DNA from: Annona cherimola | Taxonomy: Eukaryota; Streptophyta; Magnoliopsida; Magnoliales; Annonaceae | Length of the DNA: 64,000 bases | Assembly: GCA_030490835.1 (NCBI GenBank) | Contig: CM059977.1 | Span: 14,665,399-14,729,398 of the forward strand | Direction: 5' to 3' | Part shown: positions 53,538 to 64,000 of the stretch, one piece after another | How the letters are laid out: each line of letters begins with the position of its first letter | How positions within the stretch are numbered: position 1 is the stretch's first letter | Program-made: the position numbers and the translations under genes | Notes under the pieces: model-generated | The model's input: the letters and a program-made list of their open reading frames with translations, nothing else | What the model was told of the DNA's origin: nothing | Databases searched by the model: none

Positions 53538-56500
53538 TCTTCCCAGTGCAGACTAAAGATCAAGCCTACACGGGACCCTCCTATTTGTTTGTTTGTTTGT
53601 TTTTTTTTTTTTAAGTATATTTTACGAGGATTAAATAATTATGTGGGAAAATATTGTGCCTCATGGGCAAGATGGCAAGATTTGAGCATACCAATTTGAA
53701 AATTGGCATAACGAGACGACTTATTGCCCAAGCTGCGCCTTTTTGACAAGCATAATTGGCTTGACGGCAGATGACTGTGACTTATAAAGCAGTTGTTCTG
53801 CCTAAACAGCAAGTTTAGTTTTATAGATCAGGCCCACTGTTTTGGTTCCGTGACGATCCAGAGGGATGTAAAGCCTTTTCGTCATGGGAAGGGCCTCAAA
53901 ATAATTTAAGAGTTCTGTTTTGAAATGATGTGAAAAGGAGGGAAGTAGATAAAAATGAAGGAAATAATATGACAAAGGAGGATGGTTTAAAATAAAATCC
54001 AACTCAACAACCAAAGATTTAAGGAAGTTTTCAGGTTTTATTTAGATGCATGTGAGCGAATTTGCTGGTTGTCGCCAAGTGACTAAGACAATTTTTAATA
54101 ATCTCGTCATTATCTATCTGTTTATAGGTGGATGGTGACTGGCTTTGCGTCGTGTAATGCATGCACTAAGCCCCCAGATCGCATCAATGATAAAAACCTG
54201 CCGCCGAGAAGTCTGTCTGCTTTGGCAGAGGGCAGCCCGAAAGTGAGGAAGTTGATATGTAAATAATTTTAAAAAGTGAGAAAGTAGTGTAACTGTGTAA
54301 GATGATATAAAAAAAAAAAAGTGAGAATAAATGATTGGAATATAAAAAAAAAAAAACGAAAAAAATAGGATAATTGCTGCAAACTCAATGTAATGTAGCT
54401 TTTTTTTTTTTTTTTTTAAGGAAGAATGTTGATAATGCTGCTAAGAGCAAGAAAATGTTATTTGAGGCAGGTGTTGACAGGAAACAAAGTGACAACGTGG
54501 ACACATAACGTAAAGAGGCACCATTTGACTTTTATGAAATTCATAATCTATTTCCAAAGTAAGAAACTCAGTATGAAGGAAGAATGCTGTTAATGTTGTT
54601 ATAAGCAAGAATTTGAACTAACAACTGTTTAGACAATAGGAGTTGATTCTAGACCATGTTGGGGTAAATATGAGGGAAAGAGGAAATTAAGGAAAGTGAT
54701 AAAAGTGAAAAATAAATCTAAGCTTCACTTTATGCGTATTATGATATTACTTTTTATAGCACAATTTTGTTATCCTATTTACTGTTTAAGATAATTTTGT
54801 CGTTGCTTCACAATATAAGAAAGTAAAACCCACATTAAAATAGGAAGTAGTTCCTCTTCTAAATATATGTATATACTTGATGACTGAAAATCTTAGTTAA
54901 ATAGAGAGAAATTTCTAAAATGTATGACAATCTTATAAATCAACTACTAGAACAAATAATGATGAATTAAAACAAGAGCGATCAATGTCTCAAACAACAC
55001 CATGCAATAGGATGTCTCAATGAGAGCAATGGATAATATCTTGAGTGAGGAGAGGAGCAAATCTAATCTACTTACGAAGATCTCTATATATACAATTTTT
55101 GAAACAAGATCAACAAGAAACAGCAAATACAACTGTCACATGCTCGGAGGCAAAACTTGATCCAATAATTAGTTATTTAACGGCCACATCCTTAATGACT
55201 TGGGTAACTTTTTTTTTATGCATCGGGTAACTATTTATATGATATACACATGCAATACAGTGTGCTATATATTATAATTCTTGATATTTGAAAATCCCAA
55301 CAAGTGGTGGAATTTCACAAAAAGTCATCAGGCTAGAGCTATAGATGGATAATATAAAATTAAAGGAGAACCATGAAGTAAGCTTAGGTCTAGTTCTAAT
55401 ACTACATTGAAATATCTGATAAAAAAAATACTACATTAAAATAAGTCCGTGCTATTTCAAAATAGACACCTGATCATTTATGATAATTTCAGACTGACTT
55501 AAAAATATATATTTTTTGTTTTTTTAAATTTTTTTATAAACATGTTAATCTAATTATATTTAATCTATAAATCAAGTTTTACCTTTTTGGATATTTATAT
55601 ATATTTATTTTAGATTTTTAAACACAAAGGTATGTAAGTTATTTAAAATTATTTAAAATGACTTAAGTACTCCTGTGTTTAAAAATTTAAAATAAATATA
55701 CACAAATATCTAAAAATAGTAAAATTTAGTTTATGGATTAAATATAACTAGATTAACATATTTATAAAAAAAAATTTAAAAAAAATATTTTTTGGGCCGG
55801 TCTGCCGTAAATGATCGGTGCTTTTCAAAATGACTAAGCAATTTATCCTCGCAGACGTTCATTGGCCGTTCGAAGGTGGCTTAAAAAATGACTTCTATCA
55901 CAGAATTCTCAGATGCGAATGTACGAAACGAGGAGAAGTCCATTTCATTCAGTCAAGAAGGTGAGCAAAAAATGAATAGCTGATAGTTGATACGAAGTAG
56001 CTATACTTTGAAAAGGCTTCTTCTGAAGCCTTTTAATTAAGATGCGCTTTTAATAAATATTGAAGCGTTCCACATTTATAAACCATCCTACTGTAACTAA
56101 ATCCCCGGATTTAGGTATATATGTGTGACCATGTGGATACCAATTTCAAGCCCAAACCTTGGTGGCCATTAGTTCGTGGGGAACGCACCAGCCAGGCATG
56201 AATTAGGTGTGCAATCCATTTGGGAGGCCATGTTTGGATGAAGAGCTGTACCACCTTACCCACCATAAAGGAAAAGCTCATCTCACCATTCTAAAATGCG
56301 CAAAATGGCTTGAGACTCACAGATAGCATGTCTCTTTCTATGTAGGCTGAGCTGACACTTTCTCGTTTATCATAGGAGTAGGAATTAAGCTTGCAATGGC
56401 CCCCCATTGCCTGCCCCTCCATTTGAGTGATCAAACATTGCAACTAATATGATCTATATTTACCAATCAATATTTATATACATGATCTATGTTTGCTTGT

Positions 56501-58032
56501 ACCTTGTGTCATTCCATTTTCAACTGTCCTCGCTAGCTCCTCAGTCCCCACATCTCTATACTTTACAGGGTTTTCACACATATTCTAGCAACCGCCCTTG
56601 GCCACAGTGGGTCCACTCATGTTCAATAAAGCGTCAAAGGGCTGCGATTCAATGAGGCCTACATTAAATATCTAGATAAAGCCAGCCTTTCATTTTGGAC
56701 CCACCAGTGTTTTTTTTTTTTTTTTTTTTTTGGACATTTAGCCAACCATCATATTGAGCATCATTTATTTGGTTCTAAATTTAAAGAGTTTCTTAATAAT
56801 AATAATAAATAACAACTCGCTTGGGCTAACAAAATGTAATCATTTTGAGAGTTTAAACCTGATTAATCCAAGAAAATCTCTCCTTGTGTATGCAATCTGC
56901 AAAGATATAATCAAATGTCTATAATTTAATGCTTATGAATTAATTTAAATAATTTTTTTATATGTTCTTCTAATTATATATGTATATATTAGACAGACCC
57001 TGACCGGAGTTGTTTTGAACAGTTTAGTTGAATTAAGTGGTGGTAAAATTAAAATAATTGTGATTCAGGAGAATTATTTGTGCAAGGGCCATGTATGGCT
57101 AATTTCACTAAAATCGATTTCCTTGCTAGAACTACATCGCAGATTTTCTATGAACTGAGAGGTGAGGAGGCAGTTCTTGAAAATGAACTGGCGTGTTCTT
57201 GATGTCTTAAAGGAACACTGATGAAATCCGATAGTTGCACAAGCTAACTTGGTTAAACCGCAATTTACTTCTTCAACAAGCATTTGAAATTGTCCTCAAG
57301 CAAAATTTTGCTTGTGCCTTGATGTCCTGCACTCGCTTTCTCGAATAGGGAAAAAAGTGAGGTATATTTCTGTTCTGTGATGGGATTATTGATGCTTGAT
57401 TTGATTAACTAACAGTTAACTCCTGTGATGTGGACCTTTCGGGGGTTAAGCAATGAAAGGATGTAATTCTGAGATACAAGCAATTCAAATCTTTGCATCA
57501 TTATCCATCCATACACATGAATAGGATGATAGGAACACGAAATGAATCAGTCAAAAAATGAATGAAAATAAGCGAAAAATTATAAATAACCTGAGCAAGA
57601 GTAGATTATTAGGAATTTAGGATAGTTACATATCAGAAACAGAAAATTTTATTTTGTTGACTAACCAAGCAAGATGATGTGGTGGAAACGGAGCCTAATA
57701 TAATATCTTTCATGCCCCTCTTAGAAATTGGTCCAACAAGATGATAGATGAGTTATTTTAGGCCCCATGTGTAAGCTACCATGAACTAGCGCCCTAATGA
57801 GGTGCAAGAAATTAGGAGTAGACCAAAGGTCTAATCTTCTTTTTGAGATTCCACCTAATGTATTCATAATCCTGCTATGAAATTCACACCCCACCAACCA
57901 TCATGAGACTAGGACGCTTGGACTGCTTCCCATTTAAAAACCACCTAAAGCATCCCAAATCTTAAAACATTCACATGCGTACAGCGTCCACCGGTTCCCA
58001 GCTGCCTGAGAATCTTGTAACACCCAAAAACC
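53538..58032. other. Spacer between the UGT and glycosylase genes
   Basis: 3' UTR of the UGT first, then AT-rich sequence with a T-run near 56711-56731. GAAGGAAGAATG(T/C)TG(A/T)TAATG words occur at 54419 and 54577 as part of a loose repeat. No open frame with recognisable similarity. Holds the inverted-repeat element at 55455-55830. Confidence 0.5.
55455..55830. mobile_element. ~375-bp inverted-repeat MITE, same family as 51661-51965
   Basis: The outer arms CTGATCATTTATGA and inverse CCGATCATTTACGG match. The inner arms share ATAAACATGTTAATCTAATT and its inverse, and TAAAACTTGATTTATAG-type words about a short centre near 55650. No coding content. Confidence 0.7.
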
Positions 58033-59842
58033 ATGCCCACAGCCACCGTAAAGCGTTTTCTATTGGAGAGAAACAGAAGCCTCAGGGAAGAGAAACAAAA
58101 CAAGCCCACGTTGTCCAAACACTTCCAGAAGATCTACCCAATTGGAATCCACAAAAGCACTTCATCGGGATCACTCTCTTCTCTTTCCCAAAACTCAAAT
58201 GAATCATTGATCAACAGCACCATCTTCAATGTTGACCGAAAGGCCTCAATTTTAAAGCGAGGGATTGACGAGCCATGTCAAAGAAGGGAGGCTTCTCCGG
58301 TTGCAGTTGATGCAGGGAAGCCGAGTTCAGAAGAGACAAGAGAAGGGAACTTGAAGAGGTGCCATTGGATTACTAAAGGCAGTGGTAAGTTGCATTCTCT
58401 TGAACTACAAATCTAGTCCTTAGAAAAGAATCATCATGTTCCCATGGTCCTTGGAAAAAAAAATGCCTAGGAAGCATGGGAAAGATACTGAAATTTTATT
58501 TACAAATGTGACGCAGTGTAAATTTTCAATGGTACAAACATCACAGGAATTCATGGATTATAAATCATTTTCAGAAGGTCTAGTGACTTTTGTTTGCATT
58601 TTTTTCAGATCAGGCCTATGTTCTGTTCCACGACGAGCAGTGGGGTGTCCCAGTGTATGATGATAAGTGAGCTTTCTTTTTCTCCTGATTTATCACAAGT
58701 GTGAATGAAGCCGACACTTTTCCTGCCATGTGTGGGACGAGCAGTGAATCAGACTACCCAGATATAGGTCTGCTGGGCTGAAAATCACGCATCCATCCAA
58801 CCATTTGGTTACATGGGTGACATAGTTTAAGACAACTGGCCAGCATATCATGGCTCAAATGCCCACACACGGCTTTGTACACCAAGCTGCATTCGATGCA
58901 AATTCAGACATTTAATATCTATGATTATGGAACAGCCAGTTATTCGAGGTCCTCATATTGTCGGGCATGTTGATGGATTTCAACTGGACTGATATTCTCA
59001 GCCGGAGGGAGTTGTACAGGTTTTTTCTCTTCCCATAATTCTGAGTCTTTAATGGAACTCATAACAATTGGATACGCTCTCGATCGCAAACAGAGTGAAG
59101 ACTTTGACGCGATTTTTGAGTACCAACCAAACAAGAGCGTCTGCTGGGATTTTGATTTCTATCTCTAATAGCACACGATAACACGCAATTTAATGTTTAC
59201 TTATTCGTGGGTGTGAAGGGATGCTTTTGCAAGATTTGACATAAATGCAGTTGCAAAGATGGGAGAGAAAGAGATGATTGAGATTAGCTCCAACAAGAAG
59301 TTCATGTTAGCTGAGAGCAGAGTTAGGTGCATTGTAGACAATGCCAAGTGCATCATGAAGGTAAGATTGGATTGATCTTGTAGTGAGTGCATTGTCTTTT
59401 GGGCCACCAGTTTGCGGGAGCAAGCTAGATTATAGCATTTACAAAGAGTTGAATTTCGAGTTTTCGAACTCATTCTCAGCTAATTTTAGTTCACACAATC
59501 TAGAAGTGATAAATTCAACAAGCACTGAACGGAAACTGATATTTTCATTTGGATGGAATTCAGATTGTGAAGGAATTCGGATCATTCAGCAACTACCTCT
59601 GGGGGTTTGTCAATTACAAGCCCATAATCAACAGATGCAGATACCCCAGAAATGTTCCTTTGAGGACTCCAAAATCAGAGTCCATAAGCAAGGATCTGCT
59701 GCGAAGAGGCTTTCGATTTGTGGGGCCAGTTATCGTCTACTCCTTCATGCAAGCTGCAGGGATGACCATTGATCACCTAATGGACTGCTTCAGATTTAGT
59801 GAATGTTTGGCCCTTGTTGAGAGTTCTTGGGAAGAGTGTTAG
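58033..59842 (+). CDS. DNA-3-methyladenine glycosylase I (TAG family), five exons
   Basis: Base-excision-repair enzyme that removes 3-methyladenine from alkylated DNA. Exons 58033-58384, 58609-58666, 58936-59019, 59219-59360 and 59564-59842, all GT-AG, give 915 bases (304 residues). The ATG is preceded in frame by a stop. Residues 1-105 are a basic, Ser-rich plant extension. The glycosylase domain starts at CHWITKGS. Zinc ligands by alignment with E. coli TAG: C110, H125 (FHDEQWGVP), H283 and C287 (DHLMDC). Further blocks: SGMLMDFNWTDILSRRELY, ESRVRCIVDNAKCI, GFVNYKP and RGFRFVGPVIVYSFMQAAG. The E. coli Glu38 position reads Ser here (LSG), as I remember for other plant members. Exon 3 could start elsewhere, but AAC at the junction (DDNQLFE) keeps frame and family sequence. 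Confidence 0.9.
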
Positions 59843-59855
59843 CAATTCTACCACG

Positions 59856-59877
59856 TGAGAGAGAGAGAGAGAGAGAG
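59856..59877. repeat. (GA)n microsatellite in the probable 3' UTR of the glycosylase gene
   Basis: About 22 bases of alternating GA directly after the stop region. Confidence 0.9.
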
Positions 59878-62825
59878 TAGGATGTTGCCGCGGCAGGAAG
59901 ATTCATTGCTATAATGGGCAATTTGTACAAGTTGGGCCCCCATGATTTGTACAGCCTCTTAAGGAATCAGCCACCTACGACCCCTCTAGATTTCAATCTT
60001 TTATTTAAGTTCTCGACTAGTTTTTATATCATTCTGTGGGAGAGTTGGAACTGTGAGATGTCTTATTTGTAAAATAGAAAAACAATAATATATGCCATAT
60101 AGAGTGGATTGTTGAAACGTGATGTAACCATCTGAACTAAAAATCAAAGTTTTTGCCTTAGTTTTCAGTCTAAGTCATTTAAAACTTCAAAATCTTTTCA
60201 TATATTGAATAAAATCATCTCAAAAAAGCAATCATAAATAAACTTGCATTATTATATCCAAGCAATCATGTTCACCAAGTTATTATAACCATGTCCACAT
60301 CAATAAAAATATTTATATCCAAGTCAAGTCATTTATTACATAAAATAACAATTTAGATAAATTCATTATGTCACCACCATCTCATTGATCATCATCTACT
60401 AGGTCATCTGAGAGTCAAAGGAAAATGGTCAGTTCATAAGAACTTAATAAATGAAATAATGTCATGCAATTAAGATCATAAAAATATATTATCTTCTCTC
60501 AATTGCTCAAAATACATCTTATATGTCATCATCCTTCCTACAAGTATTTACTTTTAAGTTTAGGGACTATCCTAAAGATTTAGAACTTTAAATCCCTTAA
60601 GATACTCCTTTATCCCTAAAACTTGAACTTTTAGACCTTATCTGGCTAATCTAACCCTTTCATTGAACTCATAATATCGAACGATCTTTGGATCATTCAA
60701 ATCAGACCTCTAGAACTTAATTTACATTAACTTGAAGATAGATGCACCAAATGGTACCAAGTGTCCCTCGCCGCTGGTAACTTGGTCTCGCCACTGATAA
60801 TCCTGGCCGACTGGGCTTCCTGGTGGGCCAAAATCTGGGCTTCACTACGTGGGTTTTAAATCTGGGCTTTAAGCCCCGGGATTGCTAACTGGATCCTCTT
60901 GCTCAGGCATATCGCTAAATTTGGGCTCATTTGCTGCTAGGCCCAACCTGGCCGGCCTAGTCCCAAAAGTTCTCCTCCAGCTTCTGAAAATTACAAAACC
61001 TCTCGCCACTTCTGATTTTACAGAAAACTCTGTGACAACATAAGATTTTTAGAAAACTACTAGGTAAAATTGCAAAATTACCATAAAACTCGAAAATAGG
61101 AAGTGACTTTCATTTTTACCATTCGGCCATTTATATATATATAATAATATTGTATATATATCTCCTTTAAACATATGAAATGCATTAAAAATATATTAAA
61201 ATTCATCTCATTAATAATTTGGCTAACATATTTAATTTTAGACCATCCAAGCACAATATAACATATATAATCATATACATTAATTTATTTCACTCAAAAT
61301 AAATTATAATTATGTCATTATATTTTCTATCTTGCCCGAAATTATCTTTATGTTAATAAAATTATCAAATTATTGATAAATCCTTACATAATTAATTTAA
61401 TGTAAATAATACATTCCTTAAATAATTATGTGGCATCCATTTCTTGCGCAATATAACATATAATATCTTAGCATGATTAACAACCATAAAAACACATATT
61501 AGCACAATCCCTAACATAATCATCTGATAAACCTTCATCAAATTATGCTATAGTTAAAAGCTCAAGAGGTCCAATCCCCTTCACATTAAAGAAGAAAATG
61601 AGACAGAAGCAAATATATACCATTTATTCATTTAACGAGACTCGATCTTGAAATCTCCTATACCAAATATCAATACCTTAACTACTTAAGCATCTTAGGT
61701 TGTTGAGTTAAATACTTATAACATTTAATATAACCCAACCTATTAAACCTAAGTGAGCTTAACTGGGCTGCGCCCATTAACACTTCACTTATTTCTAGCC
61801 CATCGCGTGGTCAAGCAGCCAATGATCAATATGCAACATTAGCGAACACATCATCTCACGTGTCAAGTTTTATTTTTTCTCCGAATTATTAGAGCTTTGC
61901 TCTTCAAGTTGTCTAATTCAGCTCGTTACTGCAATTATTCAACTCATATGGGCCATTGGCTATGGTACATGAATGCTTGTAGCTGAAATTGATCATCCCC
62001 TATGGGCCATGGCCTATACTCTTTTGAATGCCTGTAACTGCTCAACCATATGGGCATGGCCCGGGTTCATGATTGTGAAGTTTATGGTGCGGAAGTATGC
62101 ATGAAATTGAGGCATATTTTGGTGGCATCTTTGAGATGTGACCAGGGCATACCCAAAAGCAGGGCCTGGTACCGTAGATATCATCGACGCCCTTCCTGTT
62201 TGTTTCTTCTTGTTACCATTGGTTGATGGCAACTAAAAGAGCAGAACGACTTGGGAGCCATGCCTTCATTTACTAAGTCAAGCTCCTATCCACCCCAAAA
62301 GTAGGTTTACAAAGCTCAGCTGGTGCACACAAGCTGGTGAGTCGCAATGTTGTGAAATGAATCTGTTATATCTTTTGACCCCCAAAAAAAAAAAAAATTT
62401 GTTATATCTTTTTTCTCCATTGCCACCAAAAATGGAATTCTCGCCACCAACGGTGGTTAAGATTCTTAGGGCTTGGTTTCAGTCTCCATGATTCAAGTTC
62501 AACAGATCAATTTCCGGAGACTTTGTCAATGAAGTTCTCTACAACATTTATGGGTAAGCATACAATTTCGTTGAACGTCGGTTTGGCATCGGGTTAAAGT
62601 TTTTATAAGAAAAAGTCCCGACCCGTCTATGTGCCTTTCTGACTTCTCAATTCTCCACTTTATTTTTTACATTTCAATCAATTTTGACATCTCTTCATAC
62701 ACATTGTATTATTAACTCACTTTTTAAAATCTTTTTCTATTTTCACTTTCCCACTTTTACTTTTACCTCATCCAAAACGCAACCTAAGTGCTTATTTAAT
62801 CTCGTTCAAAAAAAGTGCTCATTTA
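59878..62825. other. Spacer right of the glycosylase gene
   Basis: AT-rich with a GC-richer part at 60740-61010 and a stretch around 61020-61130 (TTGCAAAATTACCATAAAAC, flanked by Pro/Tyr-poor short frames) that resembles decayed LTR sequence, though no LTR pair is seen. 61900-62330 has short unrecognised frames. No gene supported. Confidence 0.4.
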
Positions 62826-63115
62826 GGGTGTGTTTGTTCTAGGCAAAAAAATGTCAATTAAAATTTTTCAATCTAAAACTTTTCACTCTCCATAATTATT
62901 CTATTTTTTAATTATTTTTCACATTTTTCTATACAAACTACCCTACTTTTCAATCATTTCTACACAACTACCCATACAACTAACCTATCTATTTTAACTT
63001 TATTCTCTTTACTCATCATCATTACTTCTATTATATCACATCATTTTCTATTGATTTGATAACTTCTACTTCAAAAATTTTTCATCAAAAGTTTTACCTC
63101 CAACCAAACACACTC
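62826..63115. mobile_element. Tourist-like MITE with TTA target duplication
   Basis: 290 bp, left end GGGTGTGTTTGTTC and right end CCAAACACACTC, flanked by TTA (62823-62825 and 63116-63118). The interior is the reverse complement type of the copy at 41608 (TTTTTCTATACAAACTACCC, TCTATTTTAACTTTATTC). Confidence 0.85.
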
Positions 63116-63457
63116 TTAATAGGCCAAAAGGTGTAAAGGAGAATGTAAAAGACGGTCACTTAAGTGCAAAAGAAAATGCAATGTAAAAAAAAAAAAAAAA
63201 AAGATAAACTATAATCATGAATACAGGAAAGGAAATAGCGTACCGATTCCCATTGGTATTAAAAAATATAATACAGCGGAAAAAAGTAAAATATTAAGTA
63301 AAAACTATATTTATTGATAAAATAGAAAAATAAATATTTTTATAATGAGAAACAAATATGTACTCAATATCTATCTTTTTTTATTCAGAAATACATTCCC
63401 CAAAGTATAAAATATATAGGATATGAATTCTATATACATCCTAATAAATCCTTAAGC

Positions 63458-63890
63458 TTAATTTCAAATACAACTACAAGTTTTATCCCTATTTCCAAAT
63501 ACTATTATTTGTTTAATGACAATGGCAAATATGACCACACATTTTTTTATGTTTTCAAATATGACCATATTCATGTGCTTTTATCAAAAAATATCTTGGC
63601 TAAAAGTTAAATCCATCTTCTATTTTTACTGTACATTGTTATAATTCCCTATTTTGCTAATCATATACACAATAACTTGTTCTTTAATTTAGTCTTAGAT
63701 TTCTTTTGAAGATACAGAATTAGGTTTTAGTCAATAACATTTTAGTAAAAATATGTGGAAAAATTTGACGACATTATTATATTTGAAAATATGGTGAAAA
63801 TCTATATCAGTATTTGGCATTTTTATAAATGTATGGTCATATATTAAAATAAAAGTGAAAAAAATATGGTCATATTTGAAATTAATCACA
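63458..63890. mobile_element. Degenerate inverted-repeat element
   Basis: Left AATTTCAAATACAACTACAA and inverse of right AATTTCAAATATGACCATAT, with further ATATGACCA words in both arms. Moderate support only; it reaches close to the window end. Confidence 0.5.
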
Positions 63891-64000
63891 TATTTTTTTA
63901 ATTCAAATTCTAGTTTAGAGCAAGTTGACCTTTCAAAATTGCATGGACTCAGTCTACGTATCATAATTCCTCGCTGAGGCCTTCCTGATCTAAATGCTGC

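Noticed and set aside
57975..58202. 75-residue frame at the start of the glycosylase gene
   Set aside because: It is out of frame with the glycosylase domain; the ATG at 58033 leads correctly into the conserved CHWITKGS exon.

Overview
The window is nuclear DNA of a flowering plant. The genes are of plant-specific families (F-box/kelch-type, UGT89-type glucosyltransferase, GDSL lipase with five exons, RGF/GOLVEN peptide precursor, RING-PHD protein). They have GT-AG introns and lie in long AT-rich spacers full of small inverted-repeat transposons (MITEs). A 16.5-kb Tat-clade Ty3/gypsy element sits in the middle. The sequence alone does not identify the species.

Layout. 1-636: first exon of an ABHD17-like hydrolase on the minus strand, continuing past the left edge. 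637-6.3 kb: spacer with an inverted repeat, a 56-bp tandem duplication and a complete non-autonomous hAT element (8-bp target duplication). 6.35-7.59 kb: F-box gene. 7.6-10.9 kb: spacer with a 470-bp inverted-repeat element. 10.9-14.5 kb: five-exon GDSL esterase/lipase on the minus strand. 14.5-20.7 kb: spacer with several MITEs. 20.746-37.266 kb: complete, young LTR retrotransposon flanked by CTAAT. 37.3-39.9 kb: about four tandem ~365-bp units and a long inverted-repeat element. 40.3-41.07 kb: small RGF-type peptide gene visible only after splicing. 43.1-47.0 kb: RING-PHD gene. 47-52 kb: spacer with a possible LINE remnant and MITE clusters. 52.1-53.5 kb: intronless UGT. 53.5-58.0 kb: spacer. 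58.0-59.8 kb: five-exon DNA-3-methyladenine glycosylase I. The rest is spacer and MITEs.

The most notable feature is the retrotransposon. Besides gag-protease and pol (RT, degenerate RNase H, second archaeal-type RNase H, DD35E integrase) on the plus strand, the 7 kb between pol and the 3' LTR carries two separate intron-containing genes on the opposite strand. One (633 aa, four exons) has a plant mobile domain. The other (488 aa, two exons) looks like a related domain. All four introns are phase 0 with standard splice sites. Antisense orientation would keep these introns through rounds of RNA-templated copying, since the genomic RNA carries only their complement. A 19-bp palindrome occurs three times in the element, twice bracketing the smaller antisense gene. 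The LTRs appear identical by eye apart from one single-base and one 13-bp length difference, so the insertion is recent. Antisense extra ORFs are already known in Tat elements; what stands out here is two spliced cargo genes plus the palindromes in one intact copy.

The host genes are unrelated single-copy neighbours, not a cluster or operon. All exon structures were inferred from reading frame, splice dinucleotides and family knowledge, without transcript data.
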